From an uncultured Actinomycetes bacterium (lineage in GTDB: Bacteria; Actinomycetota; Actinomycetes; Mycobacteriales; Nakamurellaceae), in NCBI GenBank assembly GCA_937926105.1, contig CALANS010000087.1, positions 1 through 17,960 on the forward strand: a DNA stretch of 17,960 bases, in the 5' to 3' direction. Below, in pieces: positions 1 through 6,396 of this stretch; the first letter of the stretch is position 1, and the number at the start of each line of letters is the position of its first letter. A program made the translations under genes and the position numbers. The notes beneath the pieces were generated by a model. The model made no database searches. It was not told the DNA's origin and was given only the letters and a program-made list of their open reading frames with translations.

Positions 1-1
1 C

Positions 2-190
2 CGCCAATCCGACGACTCGCAGGCCGCTTTCGCGGCCAATCTGCTCGGCGCCATTGTCGGCGGGTGCCTGGAGTATCTCGTGCTCATGACGGGCTACCGC
101 AATCTGTTGATCGTGGTAGCCGCGATCTATTTGCTCGCGTTTGTCCTGATGCCGAAGGCCGCGCGCGCGATGGTGCCGCTGGGCGGGTAG
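2..190 (+). CDS. C-terminal fragment of a polytopic membrane protein, spermidine-synthase-like (5' end outside window)
   Basis: An open frame runs in from the left edge and ends at a TAG at 188-190, giving 62 residues. The fragment contains the stretch NLLGAIVGGCLEYL, then GYRNLL, then a hydrophobic helix (LLIVVAAIYLLAFVLM) and a short basic tail. From memory, this pattern resembles the last membrane helices of large proteins that combine membrane segments with a spermidine/spermine synthase-like domain. That assignment rests on a short fragment and is tentative. The upstream part, including any catalytic domain, is missing. The gene converges on the TSUP exporter gene, with 20 bp between the two stop codons, so it probably does not belong to the catabolic locus. 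Confidence 0.5.
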   Translation, partial: RQSDDSQAAFAANLLGAIVGGCLEYLVLMTGYRNLLIVVAAIYLLAFVLMPKAARAMVPLGG

Positions 191-210
191 CCATGTCGCG
201 GATTCGCGAG

Positions 211-993
211 TCAGCTGTAGGCGGCAATTCCTCCGACCACGGCTACCAGGGCAACGGCCCCGAGTACCGTTGTCGAAGCGATTTTGAATGACCGCGCGCT
301 TAGTCGCGCGAATATCGAGTTCCCCAAGGCCCAACCGCCAGGCGTTACTATAAGGCCGGCCACCGACAGCAGTAAGACTTCGACGTCGATCAATTTCATT
401 ACGCAAAAGAATACGATTGCGATCAGATCATGCGCAAGGAATACGATTTGTAGCGTCGCCCGCTTCGTCAATGCGCTTTTTGAGCTCCCATAGGTGACGA
501 GTACGATCGGCGGACCGTTCATGCCGGTCGACGTAAGCAGCGCGCCCCCGATGATCCCACCCGTGATTTCCGCACGAGGGGAGTTCCGGACTTCCACTCC
601 CAGCAGGCTGAGCATCACCGCGCTCAGCAGGACACACCCTATGACGAGTTTCAGGGCATTGACATCGAGGTAGTGAAGTGCGAGAGCGCCGATCGGAATC
701 CCGACGAGTCCTGAAATAGTCAACCGCTTCGCGTTGGTTCGTTCAATGTTCCGACGTTCTTTGATGGCTCCGTACGCTGAGATCCCGACGCTGACGCAGG
801 TGGTCGATACGATCGCGGTGACAGGGTCAGTGAGCACGGCGATCAACGGCACTGCGACGAGTGCAGATCCGAACCCGGTAAAGGCCTGAGCCGCTGCAGC
901 AAGCCCGAACGCGACCATCGCTCCGAGGGTTGTCGCGAGCACGGTGTCAGCCGCCGCGAATGTACGGTCGGCCGCGGTCGGTGACATCACCAC
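211..993 (-). CDS. TSUP (TauE/SafE) family membrane anion exporter
   Basis: This 260-residue protein is dominated by about seven or eight hydrophobic helices. It has the internal-duplication layout of the TauE/SafE (TSUP) family: an N-terminal half with GLAAAAQAFTGFGSALVAVP, and a second half opening with GGALLTSTGMNGPPIVLVTY, the family's conserved Gly/Pro-rich loop. Characterised members move sulfite, sulfoacetate, sulfolactate or other small organic anions across the cytoplasmic membrane. The frame opens GTG-GTG-ATG (993, 990, 987). No good Shine-Dalgarno separates the options, so the exact start is uncertain. The gene lies 216 bp downstream of the nitrilase gene on the same strand and could be co-transcribed with it. 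Its substrate is unknown; it may export an acid or sulfur anion released by the pathway. The region around 380-470 is locally AT-richer than the neighbours. Confidence 0.85.
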   Translation of the reverse strand: MVMSPTAADRTFAAADTVLATTLGAMVAFGLAAAAQAFTGFGSALVAVPLIAVLTDPVTAIVSTTCVSVGISAYGAIKERRNIERTNAKRLTISGLVGIPIGALALHYLDVNALKLVIGCVLLSAVMLSLLGVEVRNSPRAEITGGIIGGALLTSTGMNGPPIVLVTYGSSKSALTKRATLQIVFLAHDLIAIVFFCVMKLIDVEVLLLSVAGLIVTPGGWALGNSIFARLSARSFKIASTTVLGAVALVAVVGGIAAYS

Positions 994-1213
994 GTGTCTT
1001 ATCGGCGGCCGGCGTCTGCCCGTAGGGCACGGAGTGCGCCGGTGCCGAACTGGAATATTCGTGGGCGGCCGATCCCAGCGGGCATGTCGGCGCCGGCTCA
1101 GCGGGATCGCTGCGTTCGGTGTCGCTCGGCTGATCGACGTCGGCCGTCTGCACGGCGCGGGGCCGGTTCCCGATCTGCGATGCGGGATCGGTCACGCCTG
1201 CGATCATGCTCAT
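947..1213 (-). CDS. Possible small hypothetical ORF coupled to the nitrilase gene (doubtful)
   Basis: An 88-residue frame starts at an ATG whose last bases form the stop of the nitrilase gene (ATGA at 1213-1210 on the minus strand). It ends 47 bp inside the TSUP gene. The product is rich in Ala, Pro, Ser, Asp and Arg, with no hydrophobic core and no domain I recognise, so it reads like noise or a disordered peptide. The only argument for it is the ATGA overlap, a junction common in this locus. Otherwise, the 216 bp between nitrilase and exporter (994-1209) show only an inverted repeat, GATCCC at 1071-1076 against GGGATC at 1103-1108, of unclear meaning. Confidence 0.15.
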   Translation of the reverse strand: MSMIAGVTDPASQIGNRPRAVQTADVDQPSDTERSDPAEPAPTCPLGSAAHEYSSSAPAHSVPYGQTPAADKTRGDVTDRGRPYIRGG

Positions 1214-2160
1214 CCGTTATTGGTAATCGTCTCTGCCCGGTGTGCCCGGCTCCGGTCCAGGTAGTCGTCGAGCCGCTCGAGTTCGAATTCCGCGCATAAC
1301 GACGCGGCGGTCAGTCCGTGGTCGACAGCGGTGACCATCACGGACCCGAGCCGCCCTGGGTCGTGCACGCGAACGCCATCTCGATACTTCGCCTGCATCG
1401 CGGCCAACTTCTCCCAGTGCCCGTCCAGGTGGACCAGGACGTAATCGAGGTTGATATCCGCCGTCACTTCGGAGAAGTAGTTTGTTGTCTCGGCCAGTAT
1501 CTCGCCCTGTGGCGACAGGATCGCGCTCGGTGCCGGGGGACGGATGGCTCCGGCGAAGTACGCGCGCAGGGAATACGCCCAGTAGTTTTGCATCAAGCCG
1601 CCGTGGTACTCCGAGTTGAATACCATGAGTTCCACGCCGGTTCCCTCGTATCTCCGGCGCAATTCGTCGAAGTTCAGATCGAAGCAGATCGCGGTGCCCA
1701 CCCGACCGAAGTCCAGGTCCACGATCCCGGTCTCGGTGCCGTAGTCGAGCCGATTTTCGTCGTGCTCGTCGATGACCAGATGATTCTTGTCATAGCACCC
1801 GGCGATTGCGCCCCCGCGGTCGATGTACTGCGTCCGGTTGACGCGGACGTCGCCGTCGATCCATTGCGCCGAATAGGCGATATTGCACTTATTTTCCTGT
1901 GCAATTCGCGCGAGGCTGTCGCGCACGACGCTGCCGCGCGCTTCGATGTAGTTCATGATCCGTTCGCGCCCGAATGTGTCGGGCTCGGGCCGGTCCGCCG
2001 CTTCGGGCAGGACGATGAGATCGGGCGTGTGCGGCAGTACTGTTTCGATCCTGTCCTGCCAGTGTGCGACTTCGAATTCGATCGCACGGTCAATCGAGAT
2101 CGACCGATCCAGTGGGAGCCGTGGCGCACTGACGCAGGAGACGGTAATCGGTCGGGCCAT
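1210..2160 (-). CDS. Nitrilase-superfamily carbon-nitrogen hydrolase (amidase type)
   Basis: The 316-residue product has the complete Glu-Lys-Cys triad of the carbon-nitrogen hydrolase fold. The Glu is in LIVLPEAAD (residue 53), the Lys in CYDKNHL (residue 125) and the nucleophilic Cys in GTAICFDLNF (residue 159). Enzymes of this cytoplasmic superfamily hydrolyse nitriles, amides, N-carbamoyl compounds or acylated amines. The C-D-L-N-F context after the cysteine fits amidase or carbamoylase branches better than true nitrilases, but the substrate cannot be assigned. I place the start at the ATG at 2160, because AAAGGA sits 6 nt upstream of it. A GTG at 2163 is possible but only 3 nt from that Shine-Dalgarno. 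The gene is divergent from the amidohydrolase gene across a 120-bp control region and is followed on its strand by the TSUP exporter. It probably releases ammonia or an amine from the locus substrate or an intermediate. Confidence 0.88.
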   Translation of the reverse strand: MARPITVSCVSAPRLPLDRSISIDRAIEFEVAHWQDRIETVLPHTPDLIVLPEAADRPEPDTFGRERIMNYIEARGSVVRDSLARIAQENKCNIAYSAQWIDGDVRVNRTQYIDRGGAIAGCYDKNHLVIDEHDENRLDYGTETGIVDLDFGRVGTAICFDLNFDELRRRYEGTGVELMVFNSEYHGGLMQNYWAYSLRAYFAGAIRPPAPSAILSPQGEILAETTNYFSEVTADINLDYVLVHLDGHWEKLAAMQAKYRDGVRVHDPGRLGSVMVTAVDHGLTAASLCAEFELERLDDYLDRSRAHRAETITNNG

Positions 2161-2163
2161 CAC

Positions 2164-2197
2164 AGATCCTTTCGGGGCGAACGCGTTCGACGGATCT
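2164..2197. promoter_or_regulatory. Nested inverted repeats in the nitrilase/amidohydrolase divergent promoter region
   Basis: A perfect 12-bp palindrome, CGAACGCGTTCG, lies at 2178-2189. It is enclosed by an outer inverted repeat, AGATCC at 2164-2169 and GGATCT at 2192-2197. The two dyads have centres 3 bp apart. The element overlaps the nitrilase ribosome-binding region, so it could be an operator or a leader hairpin that hides the Shine-Dalgarno. The repeats are seen directly; the function is inferred. Confidence 0.35.
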
Positions 2198-2222
2198 CAG
2201 GCACGCCAACGCGGTCGGAATC

Positions 2223-2274
2223 TTTCGAGGCGTGTGCGAATCATCTTAGGATGTAGTTGGCGGCTATGTCTACA
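2223..2274 (+). promoter_or_regulatory. Candidate promoter and possible IclR half-sites upstream of the amidohydrolase gene
   Basis: TAGGAT at 2247-2252 is a plausible actinobacterial -10 hexamer, with a weak TTTCGA (2223-2228) 18 bp upstream as a -35. Next to it TGTAG (2252-2256) and CTACA (2270-2274) form an inverted repeat. The right half belongs to ATGTCTAC (2266-2273), which is identical, as reverse complement, to GTAGACAT inside the 24-bp palindrome upstream of the kdgD-like gene. If this is the promoter, transcription would start near 2259, excluding the TTG at 2257 as the start codon. Moderate to low certainty. Confidence 0.3.
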
Positions 2275-2286
2275 GATTGGAGCGTC

Positions 2287-3537
2287 ATGTCAAGTGGGGA
2301 ATGGATCAGGGCGGGGTCAGTAGTGGTTGGGGACAACCGAGAGCCGCTGCTGGACCACGCGGTGCGGTTAGAAGGCGGCGTCATATGTGAGGTGGTCTCA
2401 GGACCGAAGGCGCCGAGCGCGGCGCTCGATCTGAGGGGTCAAACCCTCGCGCCTGGCCTGATCGACGCTCATGCGCACCTGATCTTCAGCTCCGAGCCGA
2501 CCCACGGCGAAGCGCGTCACGCGGTGGAGGTGGCCTCACGCGAGCGCCTGCTTGCTACGGCAGTTCGGCATGGACTGGACTGCCTGCGCGGTGGCGTCAC
2601 GACGGTGCGGGACCTGGGCGATCGGGATCTGATCGTCGCAGGATTGCGCGATTTTGTCGCTGAGGGGCTGTTGGTCGGACCCACCATCCTCAGCGCAGGG
2701 ACGCCCATCACCATTACCGCAGGTCACCTGGGATGGCTCGGCGGCAACGCCGATGGCTCGGATGCCCTCGTAGCTAAGACCCGTCAACTTGTGGCCGCCG
2801 GCGTGGACGTCATCAAGGTGATGGCGACCGGCGGAAATATGACTCGCGAATCCAATAACAGAATCCCCCAGTTCACGGCTGAGGAACTCGGGCTGATCGT
2901 CTTCGAAGCTCATCGGGGTCGCAAGAAAGTAGCGGCGCACGCGCACAACGCGGAGGCGTTGCGGCGGTGCGTCAGTGCCGGAGTCGACACACTGGAGCAT
3001 TGCGGCTGGCGCGATGCGGACGGTAACCCGGATTTGACCGACGCGGACTTGGCGAGCATGAGGCAGGCGGCCACGGTCGGAGTCGCGACGCTGGCCGGCA
3101 TCGCGCGCTACCTCCTCCCAGACCTTGCGGTAGCCAACCCTGAGGCGGCCCGGACAGCGGTCAGCATGTCACCCAGCGGAGGCGATCTCAGGGAGGACTT
3201 CGCGTGGGCGCGTGTGATGCGAGACGCGGGGATCGACGTGGTCCTCGCCAGCGATGCGGGCGTTCGCTTCACGCCGTTCGAGCGTTTTATCGACACGCTC
3301 CGCGCGGGCGCACTGGCCCTGGACATCGATGGCGCGACTACTATCGGCCTCGCCACTGGGGTGGCCGCTCGTGCGCTCGGCATTGAGGATCGTGTCGGCA
3401 CCATTGAAACCGGCAAAAGAGCCGACCTCGTCGCACTCGACTCCGTCGTTACAGCGGGAAGTGCGAGCCTCGGCGAGGTGTGTGATGTGTGGCAGGCCGG
3501 CCGGCATGTCGTCCATTGCGGGCAGGTGCGGTGGTGA
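2287..3537 (+). CDS. Imidazolonepropionase-like metal-dependent amidohydrolase
   Basis: The product (416 residues from this start) has the amidohydrolase TIM-barrel metal site in order. DAHAH supplies His62 and His64, VIKVMATGG the bridging Lys177, VAAHAH His218, LEHCG His238 and VVLASDAG the catalytic Asp323. It closes with the family's C-terminal beta element (IETGKRADLVALD). This branch (COG1228-like) contains imidazolonepropionase and binuclear-zinc enzymes that cleave Xaa-Pro dipeptides or N-acyl/carbamoyl amino acids, so amide or cyclic-amide hydrolysis is likely; the substrate is unknown. I prefer the ATG at 2287, because GGAG sits 4 nt upstream and the family N-terminus (IRAGSVVVG) follows shortly. 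The in-frame ATG at 2266 and TTG at 2257 are alternatives. Its stop overlaps the GTG of the next gene (GTGA), so the two are translationally coupled. Confidence 0.87.
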   Translation: MSSGEWIRAGSVVVGDNREPLLDHAVRLEGGVICEVVSGPKAPSAALDLRGQTLAPGLIDAHAHLIFSSEPTHGEARHAVEVASRERLLATAVRHGLDCLRGGVTTVRDLGDRDLIVAGLRDFVAEGLLVGPTILSAGTPITITAGHLGWLGGNADGSDALVAKTRQLVAAGVDVIKVMATGGNMTRESNNRIPQFTAEELGLIVFEAHRGRKKVAAHAHNAEALRRCVSAGVDTLEHCGWRDADGNPDLTDADLASMRQAATVGVATLAGIARYLLPDLAVANPEAARTAVSMSPSGGDLREDFAWARVMRDAGIDVVLASDAGVRFTPFERFIDTLRAGALALDIDGATTIGLATGVAARALGIEDRVGTIETGKRADLVALDSVVTAGSASLGEVCDVWQAGRHVVHCGQVRW

Positions 3538-4529
3538 GCCAGGTCGTCACTACAACGGGACCCGCCGATGCGGATCGATTCGGGTTCGTGCTGCCGCACG
3601 AACACGTGCTCATCAACGAACTCCGCGAGGATCGCGCGGATGGCCTGCTCAATGATGTCGGCATTATGGAGGATGAGCTGCGGCGGGTCGCGGGGCTGGG
3701 GGCGAGCCTGCTCGTCGAGTTGACGACGGGTGAACTCACCGTCGGTGCCGCTAGCGACCCACGCGGGCTATACCGTCACCGGCAGGTGGGGGATTCAACA
3801 GCGACGCCAACCAGAACTGCAAGCAATGCGACGGAACTCGCGGCGCTCGCGGAGGGTTCGGGTGTCGGGATGATATTGGGGACTGGACACTATCGTGATC
3901 CGTACCTCACTGGGCCGGATATCGACGGGCTGGGGGTGGTGGGACTCGCGGAACGCATGATCGCTGACCTCACGGAGGGTTTCGACGGGACACGCATCCG
4001 GGCCGGTGTCATCGGCGAGGTCGGCGCCGACAAGTGGTACGTCTCCGCACGGGAGGAGCGATCCATTCGGGCAGCGGCGCGGGCACACATGGCGACCGGA
4101 GCCACGATTAGCACGCACACGTCGAAATGGCCGGTAGGGGGCGACGTCTTGGCGCTTCTGCGGGCGGAGGGCGTGGCGCCGGATCGCGTGATCATCGGCC
4201 ATTGCTCGACAATCGACATCTCGGAATACCACATGGCGATGGCCGAAGCAGGGGCATACGTTCAGTTCGACACCCTGCGGGGTGGGCCCGGTTTCGTCAT
4301 GGATCGGGCTGTCCGGCACATCATGGCGCTCGTCTCTGCGGGCTATCTCGAACGGATTCTGCTCTCGCATGATGTGTGCCTGCGTAGTCATCTGGCGATG
4401 TTCGGCGGATGTGGCTATCGGTATATTCACGACTCGTTCCTCCCGCAGCTTCGCGCGGCAGGGCTGAATGACGGAGAGCTCGATGCGTTGGTGCGTGCGA
4501 ACCCACTACGAGCGCTCGCAGCTTACTGA
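3534..4529 (+). CDS. Phosphotriesterase-family (COG1735) metal-dependent hydrolase, likely lactonase or esterase
   Basis: The 331-residue protein shows the PTE-family metal ligands. PHEH gives His22 and His24, STHTSKW His195, IIGHCSTID His223 and LLSHD Asp280. At the position of the carboxylated lysine of true phosphotriesterases it has IGEVG with Glu162, as in the E. coli PHP/YhfV-type branch. Members of that branch act mainly on lactones or other esters rather than phosphotriesters. Compared with the family pattern I remember, the stretch between VELT (61-64) and GTGHY (116-120) is about 25 residues longer, at roughly residues 66-100. The GTG at 3534 is chosen because it overlaps the upstream stop as GTGA and has AGGTG 5 nt before it. 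The gene converges with the next one, overlapping it by 7 bp. A role in opening a lactone intermediate is inferred. Confidence 0.85.
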   Translation: MSQVVTTTGPADADRFGFVLPHEHVLINELREDRADGLLNDVGIMEDELRRVAGLGASLLVELTTGELTVGAASDPRGLYRHRQVGDSTATPTRTASNATELAALAEGSGVGMILGTGHYRDPYLTGPDIDGLGVVGLAERMIADLTEGFDGTRIRAGVIGEVGADKWYVSAREERSIRAAARAHMATGATISTHTSKWPVGGDVLALLRAEGVAPDRVIIGHCSTIDISEYHMAMAEAGAYVQFDTLRGGPGFVMDRAVRHIMALVSAGYLERILLSHDVCLRSHLAMFGGCGYRYIHDSFLPQLRAAGLNDGELDALVRANPLRALAAY

Positions 4530-5332
4530 TCCAACAGGAGTGACGTGAACGTCCCGTGGAGCACCATGTTCCGATCATTGGCGGGGCGGGAGGAAAGGAC
4601 GTCGATGGTCGGCTGAAGCGAGGACGCGTAGGGCCCGCCCTGCCGGCACAGCGGCCAGTCGGAGGACCACATGATTCGGCGGGCGCCGAACGACTCCAAC
4701 GCGGCCCCGAGGAACGGAGCGAGATCCGCATAGGGCGCCTGCTGTCGTGAGAAGAAGGCCGAGTTCGCCGTTTTGGTGTACACCGAGGGATACTCCGACA
4801 GTCGGAGGAACTGCTGGAACTCGGGGCCGGCGACCCCTGCCGTCGCGTTGGGCCGACCCAGATGGTCCATCAGTACCGTGACGCCGGGATAGCGCCGCGC
4901 GAACGCTCCGACGATTTTGAAATCCCCTGGTCCGGAATGGAACTCGACGACGATGGCCTTCGAATCGAGGACGCGGCAGTGGGCGTCGATCGAGCCGTCG
5001 ACGAGCCACCCCATGTTCTGGTCGCGCGGCATCGTGATCCGAATCCCGCGGGCACCGGACACGATCGCGGATTCCAATGCCGCCAGTGCATTCGTTGCAG
5101 TAAGGTCCACGCGGGCGATAGCGGCGAACGGGCCCGGCGTCGACTCGACCGATTCAAATGTCAGCGTGTTGTCCCAGCCTGCGGTTCCGGGCGTCACCAC
5201 AGCGGCCCCAGCCACTGACGCCGTAGCCATGTCGGCGAGTAGGTCCGCCATACTCCGACCGCTTCCGGGGTGTGGACTGGTGATGTGCGTGTGTCCGTCG
5301 AGGATGTAAAGCCCCGTGTCGTCGTCGTGCAT
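4523..5332 (-). CDS. Amidohydro_2 (COG3618-like) TIM-barrel hydrolase, probable lactonase
   Basis: The 269-residue protein carries the mononuclear amidohydrolase signature. LDGHTH gives His14 and His16, VEFHSG His132, LMDHLGRP His157 and MWSSDWPL Asp225. This is the pattern of the COG3618 group. Characterised relatives include 2-pyrone-4,6-dicarboxylate lactonase, 4-sulfomuconolactone hydrolase and L-fucono/L-rhamnono-lactonases, so cytoplasmic hydrolysis of a lactone or enol-ester is the best general call. The ATG at 5332 is the natural start; the preceding GCGGGGC is only a weak ribosome-binding site. The gene follows iclR on the same strand after a 69-bp gap and may share its transcript. 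The 3' end overlaps the convergent phosphotriesterase-like gene by 7 bp. GGATGTAG in the gap (5383-5390 as written on the plus strand) also occurs at 2249-2256. Confidence 0.85.
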   Translation of the reverse strand: MHDDDTGLYILDGHTHITSPHPGSGRSMADLLADMATASVAGAAVVTPGTAGWDNTLTFESVESTPGPFAAIARVDLTATNALAALESAIVSGARGIRITMPRDQNMGWLVDGSIDAHCRVLDSKAIVVEFHSGPGDFKIVGAFARRYPGVTVLMDHLGRPNATAGVAGPEFQQFLRLSEYPSVYTKTANSAFFSRQQAPYADLAPFLGAALESFGARRIMWSSDWPLCRQGGPYASSLQPTIDVLSSRPANDRNMVLHGTFTSLLLDQ

Positions 5333-5401
5333 GCCCCGCAGCCTAAACGGAAGCCTCGGCTTCGTCCACGGCGCGGAGCTTTGGATGTAGCTGCAGTCGC
5401 A

Positions 5402-6190
5402 TCACGTAGGTGGCAGCAGCGACGACCGGTGTAGCCGGCTCTCCAGCGCGTCGATGGCATCGGCCATCTTTTCGACGATGATGCGTTCCCGGCTTGGCGT
5501 GAGGCGCGCCAGCGGAATGGAACAACTGATTGCATCCACCGGAGGGTCTTCGATGCGCAGCGCGAAGCCGAAGCATTTCACGCCGGTGGTGTTCTCCTCG
5601 TTATCGACTGCATAGCCCTGATTTCGCGTGTGTGCCAGCTCCCGTTCAAGCACATTCCGGTCGGTGATCGTGTTCGCGGTCAGCTGGGGGAGGGGGTCGA
5701 TCAAATGCTTGTCGAGCAACTCCGGTGGCTGCCACGCGAGGAGCGCCTTGCCGAGCGAGGTCGTCGAGGCCGCAATGCGCCGACCGACTCTGTTGATCGG
5801 CCGCAGATACTGGGAGGACTCCTTGGTGGCCAGGTAGACGATATCGGTCCCGTCCAGTCGGCCTAGATGCAGGGTTTCGTCGAGGTCCTGGCCGAGTCCG
5901 TCCATCCACGGCTTGACGATCCGGATGGTCTCATCGGAATCGAGGTAGGCGACACCGGTCATCAGCGCTCGGATACCGACACGGTAAAGCGATCCACTGG
6001 GATCGCGCCGCACCCACCCGGAGTCCAGAAGTGTGCGCAACAGCGCGTACAGGCTACTCCGCGGGATCCCGGTGAAATCCGAGATCTCGCGGATGCGTGC
6101 CGGATTCGATGGGCGGCTGCCGAGGAACTCCAAGACGTGAACCATCTGCATCGCCGACTTCACCGGCCGAACCCCTGCAGCCCTCGTCAT
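5402..6190 (-). CDS. IclR-family transcriptional regulator
   Basis: The 262-residue product has the full two-domain IclR layout. A winged helix-turn-helix occupies residues ~12-75 (ISDFTGIPRSSLYALLRTL is the recognition region, SGSLYRVG the wing). A C-terminal effector-binding domain runs ~85-255, with the typical STTSLGKALLAW and GYAVDNEENTTGVKCFGFAL elements. IclR proteins bind as dimers or tetramers to palindromes near their own promoter and usually respond to a small aromatic or sugar-acid ligand. The ATG at 6190 is well supported by AGGAGG 4 nt upstream. The gene is divergent from the kdgD-like gene across 206 bp that contain two palindromes, the usual arrangement for a local regulator. 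It is therefore the most likely controller of the catabolic operon, and possibly of its own transcript with the lactonase-like gene downstream. Activator or repressor action cannot be told. Confidence 0.93.
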   Translation of the reverse strand: MTRAAGVRPVKSAMQMVHVLEFLGSRPSNPARIREISDFTGIPRSSLYALLRTLLDSGWVRRDPSGSLYRVGIRALMTGVAYLDSDETIRIVKPWMDGLGQDLDETLHLGRLDGTDIVYLATKESSQYLRPINRVGRRIAASTTSLGKALLAWQPPELLDKHLIDPLPQLTANTITDRNVLERELAHTRNQGYAVDNEENTTGVKCFGFALRIEDPPVDAISCSIPLARLTPSRERIIVEKMADAIDALESRLHRSSLLPPT

Positions 6191-6334
6191 GAAGCCTCCT
6201 GTTGCTACCGCTTTGGGCCGATTCTAAACGACAGGTCCCCGTGGCCGGGACCGATGATGGCTCCCCACCGGTGACTGATCATCGACGGAGTCCCGAATTC
6301 ACTCTTGCGCGCCCGAACCCTCACGGTTACCCTC

Positions 6335-6364
6335 TTGTCTATTGTACAAGCTGATGACTACATA
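6335..6364 (+). promoter_or_regulatory. Candidate promoter of the catabolic operon
   Basis: TTGTCT (6335-6340) and TACATA (6359-6364), 18 bp apart, are the best -35/-10 pair upstream of the kdgD-like gene. An 8-bp palindrome lies in the spacer and a longer palindrome covers the -10, as expected for a regulated promoter. Only sequence resemblance supports this. Confidence 0.3.
6342..6349. promoter_or_regulatory. Short palindrome TTGTACAA, possible operator
   Basis: A perfect 8-bp dyad sits in the iclR-kdgD intergenic region, 2 bp before the larger palindrome and within the proposed promoter spacer. It may be a second regulator site or chance. Confidence 0.3.
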
Positions 6365-6375
6365 CGTAGACATCA
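6352..6375. promoter_or_regulatory. 24-bp near-perfect palindrome, candidate IclR operator
   Basis: Arms TGATGACTAC (6352-6361) and GTAGACATCA (6366-6375) are reverse complements at 9 of 10 positions around a 4-bp ATAC centre. The element lies between the divergent iclR and kdgD-like genes, 21 bp before the kdgD start codon, and overlaps its likely -10. The size and placement fit an IclR-dimer operator. The palindrome is seen directly; binding by this IclR is inferred. Confidence 0.6.
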
Positions 6376-6396
6376 AATTACCAAGGGACAGACACT

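Noticed and set aside
411..450. Two copies of GAATACGATT about 30 bp apart
   Set aside because: They lie inside the TSUP coding region and are most simply explained by chance in an AT-richer membrane-helix stretch; there are no further copies and no CRISPR-like spacing.
1318..2256. A 312-residue plus-strand open frame opposite the nitrilase
   Set aside because: The nitrilase has a complete catalytic triad in the other strand; the shadow product has none.
2257..2286. Starting the imidazolonepropionase-like protein at the TTG at 2257 or the ATG at 2266
   Set aside because: The likely -10 at 2247-2252 would place transcription start at or after 2257, the ATG at 2266 lacks a properly spaced Shine-Dalgarno, and the family N-terminus fits the ATG at 2287. 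Not fully excluded.
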